Positions 1-8,787 are shown, counted from the stretch's first letter. The stretch is DNA of 64,000 nt from UBA7446 sp049596455 (GCA_049596455.1 JBMYLP010000003.1:1-64000), one strand, 5' to 3'. Notes: a model not told the origin generated them from the sequence alone. Program-made: numbers and translations.

Positions 1-53
1 CTTTTTTTATGCATCTCTTTTTTTTGTTAACTTAGCCCTAAACAAACCCGAAA

Positions 54-296
54 TTGTTTAACCCGCCTGGCGCGCGTCTGCCTGTTGCATACAGGTCTGC
101 GACGCGTGTCTCTCAAATTTTAAAAGTCAACAGAAGGATTACGGCAGATACTGCGCTGCGGTTGAGTAGGTTTTTCGGCACTTCTGCTAAGTTTTGGTTG
201 GGACTTCAAAATGATTATGACATTGAAGAAGAAAAAGCCGCAGAACAGAAAGAACTCGAAGATATTCGGAGCCATACACAAAGCCGTTGCCATTAA
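54..296 (+). pseudogene. HigA-type antitoxin, C-terminal fragment
   Basis: The readable part, from about residue 17, matches the C-terminal half of HigA/VapI-type XRE antitoxins: the end of the helix-turn-helix (RVSQILKVNRRITADTALRL) and the FGTSAKFWLGLQ segment, followed by an acidic tail. The usual N-terminal half with the start of the HTH is absent. The first 16 codons, from a TTG, are unrelated and GC-rich. No HigB toxin precedes it, although only 53 bases of upstream sequence are visible. I read it as a truncated, probably non-functional antitoxin. A real gene with its 5' half lost to an assembly or sequencing error is the alternative. Confidence 0.6.
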
Positions 297-358
297 TACA
301 GAACGAATTTTGATAATTGAAAAAGATGTATTTACTTTGTAATAACATTTAAAATATT

Positions 359-604
359 ATGGAAACTTCAATTATAAAAATTGGAAATTCAAAAGGGCTT
401 CGTTTAAGTAAAACCATTTTGGAAAAATATAACATTAAGGACAAGGTTGAACTTATACTTGAAAAAGGACAAATAATTCTTAAACCTATCGCAGCACCAA
501 GAAAAAACTGGGAAAAGGAATTTAAGAAAATGAGTAAAAACGGAGACGACAAGCTGTTGATGAGCGATGTGTTCGATGATGAAAATCTTGAAGAGTGGAT
601 TTAA
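359..604 (+). CDS. MazE-like antitoxin (AbrB/SpoVT fold)
   Basis: This 81-residue protein begins METSIIKIGNSKGLRLSK, the typical swapped-hairpin AbrB/MazE DNA-binding N-terminus. The second half is charged and probably disordered, as expected for the toxin-wrapping tail of an antitoxin. Its last 10 bases overlap the start of the MazF-like gene, so the two are translationally coupled. Expected role: bind and neutralise the downstream ribonuclease and repress the shared promoter. The family call is firm; function in this strain is inferred. Confidence 0.85.
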   Translation: METSIIKIGNSKGLRLSKTILEKYNIKDKVELILEKGQIILKPIAAPRKNWEKEFKKMSKNGDDKLLMSDVFDDENLEEWI

Positions 605-918
605 AACAATATTTTATTGTTCTCGTAAATCTTGACCCAACAATTGGAAGCGAAATAAAAAAGACAAGACCTTGTGTTATCATTTCGCCAAATGAAATGA
701 ATAAATATCTGAACACTATTGTACTTGCACCTATGACAACAAGTCTGAAAATGTATCCTACTAGAGTTTCAGTAAAACACAATGGAATACAGGGAATGAT
801 TGCCATTGACCAAATTCGGACGGTTGATAAAACTAGAATTATACGCGTTTTTGAAAGTCTTACAAAATTGGAAATTAAAAAATGCAAAGACGTAATAAAA
901 GAAACCTTTGTGGACTAA
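595..918 (+). CDS. MazF/PemK-type mRNA interferase toxin
   Basis: This 107-residue protein starts at a GTG inside the end of the antitoxin gene. It carries the MazF signature GSEIKKTRPCVIISPNEMN near residues 18-36, followed by the conserved VLAPMT and GMIAIDQIRTVD segments of the SH3-like fold. Family members are sequence-specific endoribonucleases that cut mRNA and cause reversible growth arrest. Length is normal (about 110 residues) and no key segment is missing, so the toxin looks intact. Transcription ends at the hairpin at 941-968. Confidence 0.88.
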   Translation: MDLKQYFIVLVNLDPTIGSEIKKTRPCVIISPNEMNKYLNTIVLAPMTTSLKMYPTRVSVKHNGIQGMIAIDQIRTVDKTRIIRVFESLTKLEIKKCKDVIKETFVD

Positions 919-940
919 AAAAAAAGTACGATTACCAACA

Positions 941-968
941 AAAAAGGCTTCCATTTGGAAGCCTTTTT
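941..968. terminator. Bidirectional intrinsic terminator between mazF-like gene and rho
   Basis: A perfect 12-bp stem (aaaaaggcttcc / ggaagccttttt) with a 4-nt loop lies between two convergent genes. The A-run on one arm and T-run on the other give a terminator on both strands. Confidence 0.85.
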
Positions 969-988
969 ACTTTTAGTATACCAAAGAT

Positions 989-2551
989 TTATGCATTCAT
1001 AGAAATCAAAAACTCTTCGTTGTTTAATGATTTTTTGATACGGTCGTTGATAAACTCCATGGCTTCCACAGGGTTCATGTCAGCAAGGTATTTACGCATA
1101 ATCCACATCCGTTGAATGATGTTTTCGTCTAATAGCAAATCGTCTCGGCGTGTGCTAGAAGACACCAAATCAATAGCTGGGAAAATACGGCGGTTAGAAA
1201 TACGGCGGTCAAGTTGCAATTCCATGTTTCCAGTTCCCTTAAATTCTTCAAAAATCACTTCATCCATTTTAGAGCCGGTTTCGGTAAGTGCCGTAGCAAT
1301 AATAGATAGCGAGCCTCCATTTTCAATATTACGTGCCGCACCAAAGAAACGCTTTGGTTTGTGTAGTGCATTGGCATCTACACCACCACTCAAAATTTTA
1401 CCAGAGGCTGGCTGTACGGTGTTATACGCACGTGCCAATCGGGTAATGGAGTCTAACAAAATCACCACATCGTGTCCACACTCCACAAGGCGTTTTGCTT
1501 TTTCGAGCACGATATTGGCAACCCTTACGTGGCGGTCTGCGGGCTCGTCAAACGTAGAAGCCACCACTTCGCCTTTTACATTGCGTTGCATATCGGTAAC
1601 TTCCTCTGGGCGTTCGTCAATCAATAAAATAATTTGATACACCTCGGGGTGGTTTGCTGCAATGGCATTAGCCACGTCTTTAAGCAACATTGTTTTTCCT
1701 GTTTTGGGCTGCGATACGATCATACCACGCTGCCCTTTTCCAATAGGACAAAACAAATCCATTACTCGTGTAGAAATGGTACTTTGCTTATCGGCAAGGT
1801 TAAATTTTTCTTGTGGAAATAGTGGCGTAAGGTGCTCAAACGATACACGGTCTCTTACAATATCGGGTGAAAGCCCGTTAATAAGCGAAACCTTAATAAG
1901 CGGAAAATACTTTTCGCCTTCTTTTGGCGGACGAATATGCCCCAAAACGGTATCCCCAGTTTTAAGTCCAAACAAGCGTACTTGCGAATTGGAAACGTAA
2001 ATATCATCTGGAGAAGACAAATAATTGTAATCCGATGAGCGAAGGAAACCATAACCCTCAGGCATCATTTCCAACACGCCTTCGCTTTCTATAATGCCAT
2101 CAAACTCGTAATCGGGTTGTCGGTAGCGGTTGCGGTTGTCTTTATTGTGGTTAGGGTCTTTGCTGTTGTTGTTTCCGTTGTTGTTTCCGTTATTATTGTT
2201 CCCGTTATTTTTGTTGTTTTGGCTACGATTTTCTTTGTTGTTGCCTTTAGTGTTCTTAGGGTGGTTGCCGTTATTACGGTTTTTATGTTGCTCCTCTTTT
2301 TCTTCTTGCGGCTTATCTTGATTTTTGGGGTTTTCCGTTCTTTTGCGAGGAGTTCTTTTAGGCTTTTCAGAAGTTTCTTTGGGAGCTTCTGTTGCTGTTT
2401 CTCCTGGTTCAGGCAAGGTAGATTGATGATCAATGATGCGATAAGTGAGCTCAATTTTTTTAAGACCTGTAATTTTTTTTAGGTTTAATTCTTTTGCAAT
2501 TTCTTGCAATTCAGCAAGTTTTTTTGCTTTTAGTTCTGCTAATTCAAACAT
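989..2551 (-). CDS. rho: Transcription termination factor Rho
   Basis: ATP-dependent RNA helicase/translocase that ends transcription of untranslated RNA; a cytoplasmic hexamer. The start chosen (MFELAELKAKKLAELQ) is the usual Bacteroidetes Rho N-terminus. A further in-frame upstream Met exists but would overlap the likely promoter. Order: N-terminal helical SAP-like domain; a highly charged, Asn/Lys-rich low-complexity insert (about residues 50-150); cold-shock RNA-binding domain (GVLEMMPEGYGFLR); RecA-type ATPase with Walker A SQPKTGKT and Walker B VVILLDSITRLARAYN. At 520 residues it is longer than E. coli Rho (419) because of the insert. It is monocistronic and convergent with mazF. Confidence 0.97.
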   Translation of the reverse strand: MFELAELKAKKLAELQEIAKELNLKKITGLKKIELTYRIIDHQSTLPEPGETATEAPKETSEKPKRTPRKRTENPKNQDKPQEEKEEQHKNRNNGNHPKNTKGNNKENRSQNNKNNGNNNNGNNNGNNNSKDPNHNKDNRNRYRQPDYEFDGIIESEGVLEMMPEGYGFLRSSDYNYLSSPDDIYVSNSQVRLFGLKTGDTVLGHIRPPKEGEKYFPLIKVSLINGLSPDIVRDRVSFEHLTPLFPQEKFNLADKQSTISTRVMDLFCPIGKGQRGMIVSQPKTGKTMLLKDVANAIAANHPEVYQIILLIDERPEEVTDMQRNVKGEVVASTFDEPADRHVRVANIVLEKAKRLVECGHDVVILLDSITRLARAYNTVQPASGKILSGGVDANALHKPKRFFGAARNIENGGSLSIIATALTETGSKMDEVIFEEFKGTGNMELQLDRRISNRRIFPAIDLVSSSTRRDDLLLDENIIQRMWIMRKYLADMNPVEAMEFINDRIKKSLNNEEFLISMNA

Positions 2552-2609
2552 GTGTGAATGGGTAAAATATAAGTTGTAATATAGTCGGCTGAAGTATTTG
2601 CCGTTACAG

Positions 2610-2617
2610 CAAACATA
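2610..2617 (-). promoter_or_regulatory. Candidate -7 element for rho
   Basis: On the minus strand TATGTTTG matches the Bacteroidetes -7 consensus TAnnTTTG, about 60 nt upstream of the rho start codon. I see no convincing -33 TTTG at the ideal spacing. Confidence 0.4.
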
Positions 2618-2655
2618 CAACTTTTTTTATTTTTGACACCTAATAACTCTATTTT

Positions 2656-3501
2656 GTGGTAGCCATTTCCATTATTATCCCTTTTTTCAATGAGGAAAAT
2701 CATTTAGAGCAATCTGTAAATTCCTTATTAACACAGACTTATAATTTCAATGAGCTTATTTTGGTGGATGATGGTTCCACAGATAAATCTGTAGAAATTG
2801 CCAAATCTTTGGAAAAAAAGCATCAATTAGTACGCTTTGTTCCTGCCAAAACCCCTTCCGTTCATCAGCCAGGTCAAAAAGTTGTTCGTGCCTTTACCCG
2901 TGGTTTTGAAGCTTTGCAAACTTCTTGGGATGTGGTTTGCAAGTTTGATGCGGATATCATTTTTCCATCAAATTATTTGGAAACTGTAGCCAAAGCTTTT
3001 ACCAGCGATTCCAATTTGGGTATGTTTTCGGGTGTGCTAACCATTGAAAAAAAGGGCGTTTGGACATTAGAAAATATCTCAGCAAACCATGTGCGTGGTC
3101 CCGTGAAGGCATACAGCAAACCTTGCTTTACCGCTATTGGTGGATTGCGCCCTGCTTTGGGTTGGGACACCTTGGACGAACTCTTGGCATTATACCATGG
3201 TTTTGCTGTCAAAACAGATGACACATTGCGCGTAAAACACCTACGTCCAACAGGTTTTCAATACGGTCGTAGTGCTGCCAAAGCCAAAGGAGAAGTGTTT
3301 TACGGATTGGGTTACGGATTGATTTTAGGCATACTTGCCTCTCTAAAATGGGCACAAAGACAGCGCGGAAGTTTGATTGGCGTACTACTTGGTTTTATTG
3401 GGTCATGGCTTAAACGCAAACCTAAGTTGGTTACTAAAAAAGAAGGAAAATTTATTCGTAAGTACCGCTGGTCACGTATCAGAAGTCGATTTGTCGGCTA
3501 A
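2656..3501 (+). CDS. Family 2 glycosyltransferase
   Basis: 281 residues starting at GTG. The N-terminus (ISIIIPFFNEENHLEQSVNSL, then LVDDGSTDKS) is the GT-A nucleotide-sugar binding fold of family 2, and FDADIIFP near residue 97 supplies the DxD-type metal site. Near the C-terminus a hydrophobic stretch (GLGYGLILGILASL) may be membrane-associated, and the tail is very basic. Probable role: transfer of a sugar in polysaccharide or glycolipid synthesis; donor and acceptor cannot be told from sequence. It is divergent from rho. Its last 30 bases overlap the end of the convergent phosphoesterase gene. Confidence 0.85.
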   Translation: MVAISIIIPFFNEENHLEQSVNSLLTQTYNFNELILVDDGSTDKSVEIAKSLEKKHQLVRFVPAKTPSVHQPGQKVVRAFTRGFEALQTSWDVVCKFDADIIFPSNYLETVAKAFTSDSNLGMFSGVLTIEKKGVWTLENISANHVRGPVKAYSKPCFTAIGGLRPALGWDTLDELLALYHGFAVKTDDTLRVKHLRPTGFQYGRSAAKAKGEVFYGLGYGLILGILASLKWAQRQRGSLIGVLLGFIGSWLKRKPKLVTKKEGKFIRKYRWSRIRSRFVG

Positions 3502-3984
3502 TTCAATTACCACCAAATGCTGTGCTTTGCCGTTGGCTAGTTCAAATTTGATTAAGGTCTGCTTTTTGTGAAACCCGTGCTTTCCCGCTGCCCCCGGATT
3601 GATGTACAGCAATTCTTTGTCATTGTCATAGGCAACCTTTAAAATATGTGAGTGCCCACAAATAAAAAGCTGTGGTTTTAATCGTGTTAACTTTTCAGAA
3701 ATACCCTTGGCATATCGTTTTGGTCTTCCACCAATGTGTGTCATAAAAATAGTAACCCCTTCAAGCTCAAAAAATAAATCCTCAGGAAACTGCTGCCGAA
3801 TGGTAGCATTGTCAATATTGCCATATACAGCTCTTAAGGGTTTTAGTTTTTGCAGTGCATCGGTTACTTCAAAACTACCAATATCACCAGCATGCCAAAT
3901 TTCATCCACATCTTTGGCGTAGTCCAAAATGCGAGTATCCAAAAAACTATGCGTATCGGAAAGCAACAATATCTTTTTCATCAT
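3472..3984 (-). CDS. YfcE/MJ0936-family metallophosphoesterase
   Basis: 170 residues with the calcineurin-like motifs in order: LLLSDTHS, HAGDIG, YGNID, MTHIGG and CGHSH. These supply the Asp, His and Asn ligands for two metal ions. Small bacterial members of this family hydrolyse phosphodiester bonds; the natural substrate here is unknown. Two adjacent Met codons are possible starts. The gene is divergent from truA, whose start lies 20 bp away, and it overlaps the tail of the glycosyltransferase gene by 30 bp on the opposite strand. Confidence 0.88.
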   Translation of the reverse strand: MMKKILLLSDTHSFLDTRILDYAKDVDEIWHAGDIGSFEVTDALQKLKPLRAVYGNIDNATIRQQFPEDLFFELEGVTIFMTHIGGRPKRYAKGISEKLTRLKPQLFICGHSHILKVAYDNDKELLYINPGAAGKHGFHKKQTLIKFELANGKAQHLVVIELADKSTSDT

Positions 3985-4004
3985 CTTTGCACAAAATTAC
4001 AGTT

Positions 4005-4775
4005 TTGCGCTTCTTTCTGGAACTTTCATACAAAGGAACTTCATACCACGGGTGGCAACGCCAGCCCAATGCGGTGTCTGTACAGCAGGTTTTGGAGGAG
4101 GCTTTGAGCACTTTGCTAGGAGTAGAAATCCAAATTGTTGGTGCAGGAAGAACAGATACAGGTGTTCATGCCAAGCAAATGTTTGCGCATCTTGATGCGG
4201 ATATTTCTATAGATGCAGCAAAAGAACTGGCGCATCGCCTTAACCGATTTTTACCCGAAGCCATTGCCATTCATGGCATTTATGCTGTTACTGCAGATGC
4301 GCATGCACGTTTCGATGCGACTTCTAGGAGTTATGAATACCATATCACCACTCAAAAAAATCCGTTTAATAGCGAATTTGCCTATGTGTTTAACACACCA
4401 TTGGACATAGATGCGATGAATACAGCAGCGACTCTTCTTCTAAAGCACACCAATTTTAAGTGTTTTTCCCGTTCCAAAACAGATGTCAAAACCTATGACT
4501 GTGAAATAACTAAAGCCTTTTGGGAACAGCAACAATCCAATTTGATTTTTCACATTTCGGCAAACCGATTTTTACGCAACATGGTTCGTGCTGTAGTGGG
4601 TACGCTTTTGGAGGTGGGCACAGGAAAGCTGTCGCTTTCAGGCTTTCAAACGGTACTAGATAGTCAAGACCGCACAAAGGCGGGAAGTTCTGCGCCAGCA
4701 CACGGATTGTTTTTGACTGAAATTCGCTACCCAAACACTATCTTTGAGGCTTATGGAAAAGAAAAGCTCAAATAG
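4005..4775 (+). CDS. truA: tRNA pseudouridine(38-40) synthase TruA
   Basis: Isomerises uridines 38-40 in the anticodon arm of many tRNAs. The family core is clear: RFFLELSYKGTSYHGWQ at the N-terminus and the catalytic loop VGAGRTDTGVHA with the nucleophilic Asp. I place the start at TTG 4005, giving MRFFLELSYKG. This fits the family N-terminus and gives 256 residues, the normal length. A longer in-frame reading to 3855 would run through the divergent phosphoesterase and has no family similarity. The 3' end overlaps the ABC transporter gene by 23 bp. Confidence 0.93.
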   Translation: MRFFLELSYKGTSYHGWQRQPNAVSVQQVLEEALSTLLGVEIQIVGAGRTDTGVHAKQMFAHLDADISIDAAKELAHRLNRFLPEAIAIHGIYAVTADAHARFDATSRSYEYHITTQKNPFNSEFAYVFNTPLDIDAMNTAATLLLKHTNFKCFSRSKTDVKTYDCEITKAFWEQQQSNLIFHISANRFLRNMVRAVVGTLLEVGTGKLSLSGFQTVLDSQDRTKAGSSAPAHGLFLTEIRYPNTIFEAYGKEKLK

Positions 4776-6528
4776 CCTTTTGGATGTTGGCTTATTCAAA
4801 CGCCTTATGGTGTTTGTAAAGCCCTACCGCAAAACATTTGCTTTTGTATTGTTGGCTGCGGTGCTGTTGTCTGGTTTTTCTACACTTAGTCCATACTTGC
4901 TAAAAATTACCATAGACGATTACATTACTGTCAAAGATTATGATGGCATGTTGGTGTTTATTGCCTTAATGGGGGCTGCATTGCTTATGGAAGTTATTTT
5001 CCAGTTTATGTTTATCTATTACGCCAATTGGTTGGGACAGCGTGTAATTTTTGACCTACGCAACACGCTCTATAACCATATGCTACAATTCAAAATGACC
5101 TATTACGATAATTCTGCTGTTGGACGCTTGGTTACTCGGGTGGTAAGTGATATTGAAACCATATCAGGGATTTTTAGTCAAGGCTTGTTTATGATAATCT
5201 CCGACCTGCTCAAAATGCTCGTTGTTATTGTAGTGATGTGGTCTGTAAGTTGGAAATTATCGTTAATTGTTTTCGCTGTGCTTCCACTTATTTTGGTTGC
5301 TACGCGTAAATTTCAAAAAGCCATGAAAGCTGCTTTTGACGAAGTGCGAACTCAAGTGGCAAACCTGAATAGTTTTGTGCAAGAGCGTATTTCAGGCATG
5401 AGCATTGTGCAACTTTTTGCACGAGAGCAAACCGAATCAAAAGCCTTTAGAGAAATTAACGATAAACACCGCAAGGCATGGCTTAAAACGGTTTGGTACA
5501 ACTCCATTTTTTTTCCTATTGCAGAACTTTCCACCTCCATTACTATTGGATTATTGGTATGGTTTGGCGGACTTAATGTGATTGCAGGATCGTCGGGTAT
5601 TACGCTGGGTATTATTTTTCTTTTTATTCAATTATCCCAAATGCTTTTTCGTCCACTTCGGCAAATTGCCGATAAGTTTAACACCTTGCAAATGGGCATG
5701 GTTGCCGTGCGCCGAGTGGTAGCTATTCTCGATATGGACGAAAAAATTTCAAATCAAGGAATCGTTTCAGAAAAGGAGATTAAAGGTGCACTTCGTTTTG
5801 AAAATGTACATTTTTCGTACAAGAAAGAGGAGCCAGTGCTTCATGGCATTTCGTTTGACATGGCGCCAGGCGAAACCGTTGCCGTTGTTGGGGCAACGGG
5901 TGCAGGAAAATCCACGTTGATTAATATCTTAAGCAGGTTTTATGAAATTGATAGCGGAAAGGTTTTATTAGATGGCATAGGGATTGAAGACTACGAGCGC
6001 GCATGGTTACGCAAGCAAATTGGCGTGGTGCTTCAAGATGTTTTTCTTTTTGCCGATTCTATTTACAACAACATTACCCTTTGGGATACTTCCATTAACG
6101 AAGAAGAGGTAGTGGTGGCTGCCAAAAAAATAGGAGTACATACATTTATTTCAAGTCTTCCAGATGGATATCATTTTAACGTAAAAGAACGTGGAGGCAT
6201 GCTCTCAACAGGGCAACGCCAATTAATTGCTTTTTTACGCGCCTACATCATTCAGCCCAAAATTTTAGTGCTTGACGAGGCAACTTCTTCCATTGATACC
6301 CATGCTGAAAAACTTATTCAAAAAGCGACTAAAGAAATTACCAAAGGCAAAACATCGTTGGTTATTGCGCACCGATTGGCTACCGTGCAGCGTGCCGATA
6401 AAATTATTGTTTTGGATAAAGGGAAAATTGTAGAGGAGGGAACGCATAAAGAACTACTTGAAATTGAAGGCGGCTACTATAAAAACCTCTATGAAGTACA
6501 GTTTTTGGCTCCAGCACATGCAACCTAG
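4753..6528 (+). CDS. ABC exporter (MsbA/YheI-type, fused membrane and ATPase domains)
   Basis: About 591 residues. Residues about 20-320 hold six membrane helices of a type-I ABC exporter. The C-terminal nucleotide-binding domain shows Walker A VGATGAGKST, signature LSTGQRQ (LSGGQ variant) and Walker B ILVLDEATSSID followed by the H-loop VIAHRLATV. It probably works as a homodimer or paired half-transporter exporting a lipid, drug or other hydrophobic compound; the substrate is unknown. The start at 4753 overlaps truA. The stop codon interlocks with that of the convergent cdaA in a CTAG. Confidence 0.92.
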   Translation: MEKKSSNSLLDVGLFKRLMVFVKPYRKTFAFVLLAAVLLSGFSTLSPYLLKITIDDYITVKDYDGMLVFIALMGAALLMEVIFQFMFIYYANWLGQRVIFDLRNTLYNHMLQFKMTYYDNSAVGRLVTRVVSDIETISGIFSQGLFMIISDLLKMLVVIVVMWSVSWKLSLIVFAVLPLILVATRKFQKAMKAAFDEVRTQVANLNSFVQERISGMSIVQLFAREQTESKAFREINDKHRKAWLKTVWYNSIFFPIAELSTSITIGLLVWFGGLNVIAGSSGITLGIIFLFIQLSQMLFRPLRQIADKFNTLQMGMVAVRRVVAILDMDEKISNQGIVSEKEIKGALRFENVHFSYKKEEPVLHGISFDMAPGETVAVVGATGAGKSTLINILSRFYEIDSGKVLLDGIGIEDYERAWLRKQIGVVLQDVFLFADSIYNNITLWDTSINEEEVVVAAKKIGVHTFISSLPDGYHFNVKERGGMLSTGQRQLIAFLRAYIIQPKILVLDEATSSIDTHAEKLIQKATKEITKGKTSLVIAHRLATVQRADKIIVLDKGKIVEEGTHKELLEIEGGYYKNLYEVQFLAPAHAT

Positions 6529-7310
6529 TCCATGTCTTTTGAAAGCATTTCGCTAAGTTCTTTATAGGAGCTAAATGGGAATCGTTCGCCGTGCTTGAAA
6601 TAACTGATTGTACCTGTTTCTTCGGAAACCACAAGCACCACAGCATCGGTTTTTTCGGTAATGCCCAGCGCAGCTCTATGTCTTAGCCCAAACCTTTTGG
6701 GTATAGATTTGTTTTCAGAAACTGGGAGTACCACTCGAGTTGCCGTAATGGTATTGTTTTCAATGATGGCGGCACCATCGTGTAGCGGTGCGTTTTTGTG
6801 GAAAATACTTTCAATCACAGGCACTGAAATCTCCATATTTACAGCTACACCAGATGGTTTTAGGAAATCCAAAGAGCTGTTTCGTTCTAGCACCAATAAT
6901 GCCCCCAATTTTTGTTTTTTCAAAGACGAACAGCTTTGAACGAGTACATCTATATTTAGTTCAGGTTCAAATGTGTTTTGATTAACACTAAAAATTTTAA
7001 AATAGCGATTTAACACTTTTTTGTTTGCCAAGTTCGATGAGCCAAGCATAAGCAGCAGCTTTCTAATTTCTTGTTGAAACACCACAATTAGCGCAAATAC
7101 TCCAACACTCATAAATCCGCCTAAAATGTTGCTGAGCAGCTCCATATTTAGCGCATCGGTAACCTTCCATATGAGGTAAAGAATTACAATACCTACAAAA
7201 ATATTAATAGCTGCTGTGCCACGTACTAGCCGATATGCGTAGTAAAGTAGCAACGCCACCAACACAATATCCAACACATCAAGTAGATTGAAATCTAAAA
7301 AGTCAAACAT
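6525..7310 (-). CDS. cdaA: Diadenylate cyclase CdaA
   Basis: Makes the second messenger c-di-AMP from two ATP. 261 residues: three N-terminal membrane helices within the first ~95 residues, then the DAC (DisA_N) domain with the two diagnostic motifs, DGAA (in PLHDGAAII) and RHRAALG. Length and layout match membrane-bound CdaA; no CdaR regulator gene is adjacent. It lies 9 bp downstream of folP on the same strand, so the two are probably cotranscribed, a pairing familiar from other Bacteroidetes. c-di-AMP generally controls potassium and osmotic balance and cell-wall homeostasis. Confidence 0.95.
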   Translation of the reverse strand: MFDFLDFNLLDVLDIVLVALLLYYAYRLVRGTAAINIFVGIVILYLIWKVTDALNMELLSNILGGFMSVGVFALIVVFQQEIRKLLLMLGSSNLANKKVLNRYFKIFSVNQNTFEPELNIDVLVQSCSSLKKQKLGALLVLERNSSLDFLKPSGVAVNMEISVPVIESIFHKNAPLHDGAAIIENNTITATRVVLPVSENKSIPKRFGLRHRAALGITEKTDAVVLVVSEETGTISYFKHGERFPFSSYKELSEMLSKDMD

Positions 7311-7319
7311 CGTATAAAA

Positions 7320-8162
7320 TTACGTATTTATTGGATAGGACGCATCAAGGGCATCAATAAGCTGAACGGCTTCTTGCGCTTCTTTTACATCGTGGACGCG
7401 CAACATATGCGCGCCTTGCTGCAATGCAATAGTGTTTAACACTGTTGTTCCATTAAGCGCATGTGCCGCGTCTGTTTTCAATGTGTTGTAAATCATGGAT
7501 TTACGCGAAACCCCCACCAGTAACGGCACGCCGTCAATATGTAAGGTGTGTAGGTGTTTGATTAATGCAAAATTATGCTCTATGGATTTTCCAAAACCAA
7601 AGCCGGGATCTAAAATAATATCGTTAATCCCTGCTGTGTGAGCCGCATCAATTTTTTCAGAAAAAAATGAGCGTACTGCAACAAGCACGTCGTCATATGT
7701 GGGATTATTTTGCATGGTCTGCGGGGTTCCTTGCATATGCATGGCAATGTAGGGCACACCAAGTTTACCTACTGCTTTTAGCATGTTGGCATCTAAATTT
7801 CCTGCCGAAATATCGTTTACAAGTTGTGCTCCTGCAGCTACCGCCTGTTTTGCCACTTCACTACGATAGGTATCAACAGACACAAAAATTTCGGGAAATG
7901 CGAGGCAAATTTTTTCAATGACAGGAAGCACGCGCTTAAGCTCTTCATCTATTGAAATTTCCTCCACACCAGGTTTTGAGCTTGCACCACCAACATCGAT
8001 AAAGGTTGCGCCCTCTAAAATCATTTTTTCAGTTTGCTTGAGCGCAGCATCTAAGGTGTTGTGTTTACCACCGTCGTAAAACGAATTTAGCGTAACATTC
8101 AAAATCCCCATGATTTTGGGTTTTGTGAGATCGATAATAGTACCGTTGCATGTGATGTTCAT
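7320..8162 (-). CDS. folP: Dihydropteroate synthase FolP
   Basis: Condenses 6-hydroxymethyl-dihydropterin pyrophosphate with p-aminobenzoate in folate synthesis; target of sulfonamides. TIM-barrel motifs are present: IMGILNVT, IDVGGASSKPG, VSVDTYRSEVA, LVNDISAG, DPGFGFGKS and GVSRKS. The ATG at 8162 (MNITCNGTII) is preferred to a GTG three codons upstream. Odd: the near-invariant NVTPDSF loop reads NVTLNSF (residues 22-28), so Pro and Asp are replaced, while Asn22, thought to bind Mg, is kept. The gene is otherwise complete (280 residues). Confidence 0.94.
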   Translation of the reverse strand: MNITCNGTIIDLTKPKIMGILNVTLNSFYDGGKHNTLDAALKQTEKMILEGATFIDVGGASSKPGVEEISIDEELKRVLPVIEKICLAFPEIFVSVDTYRSEVAKQAVAAGAQLVNDISAGNLDANMLKAVGKLGVPYIAMHMQGTPQTMQNNPTYDDVLVAVRSFFSEKIDAAHTAGINDIILDPGFGFGKSIEHNFALIKHLHTLHIDGVPLLVGVSRKSMIYNTLKTDAAHALNGTTVLNTIALQQGAHMLRVHDVKEAQEAVQLIDALDASYPINT

Positions 8163-8208
8163 AAATAGCACTTAAAATTGTTGGTAATAAACCAAATCTT
8201 GTTCATTT

Positions 8209-8778
8209 TTGACCGTAATTTACAACAAAACAAATCAGGTGGCGCATACCGAAGCACAATATATGTCAGAAGCATCCAAATGCAAGGAGCTTTTTGAGAA
8301 AAAAATGATTGACTACGGCTGTGCCTGGCGCATTCTTCGCACTACTTCCCTAACCGATCAAATTTTTATTAAAGCACAGCGCATCAGGACGCTGCAAGAG
8401 GTGGCTACCAAAAAAGTAGATGAGGGCGAGGAGGCTGAATTTATAGGCATTGTTAATTATTCCATTATGGCGCTAATTCAGCTTGAATTGGGCGTTGCAG
8501 ATCAACCCGATTTGACCAACGATGAGGTGATGAAACTATACACCAAACATGCCAAAGCCACCAAAACACTTATGGAACGCAAAAATCATGACTATGGTGA
8601 AGCATGGCGTGATATGCGTGTTAGCTCACTAACAGACTTAATTTTACAAAAATTACTTCGTGTAAAACAAATAGAAAACAACGAAGGAAAAACCCTTGTA
8701 AGTGAGGGGTTGTCGGCAAATTATCAAGACATGATAAATTATGCCTTATTCGCTTTAATTCATTTAAACAATCAATAA
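8209..8778 (+). CDS. DUF1599 protein with duplicated domain
   Basis: 189 residues in two homologous halves: DYGCAWRILRTTSLTDQIF (about residues 40-58) and DYGEAWRDMRVSSLTDLIL (about 129-147), each followed by a helix with a QRIRTLQ or LRVKQIE motif. This is the DUF1599 architecture, all-alpha and probably nucleotide-related. The catalytic role is not known to me. The start is uncertain: TTG at 8209 is used here, and an ATG at codon 19 is possible. It is nine bases upstream of tpiA and likely cotranscribed with it. The repeat is visible directly. Confidence 0.8.
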   Translation: MTVIYNKTNQVAHTEAQYMSEASKCKELFEKKMIDYGCAWRILRTTSLTDQIFIKAQRIRTLQEVATKKVDEGEEAEFIGIVNYSIMALIQLELGVADQPDLTNDEVMKLYTKHAKATKTLMERKNHDYGEAWRDMRVSSLTDLILQKLLRVKQIENNEGKTLVSEGLSANYQDMINYALFALIHLNNQ

Positions 8779-8787
8779 AAAAACAAC

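Noticed and set aside
1116..1637. Long open frame on the plus strand opposite rho
   Set aside because: It mirrors rho codons, is Ser/Thr/Arg-rich with no family resemblance, and rho is certain on the other strand.
2089..2482. Open frames of low-complexity protein in the rho Asn-rich region
   Set aside because: Both strands stay open there only because of repetitive codons; no start context or homology.
3855..4004. N-terminal extension of TruA
   Set aside because: It would run inside the divergent phosphoesterase gene; the TTG at 4005 gives the normal TruA N-terminus and length.
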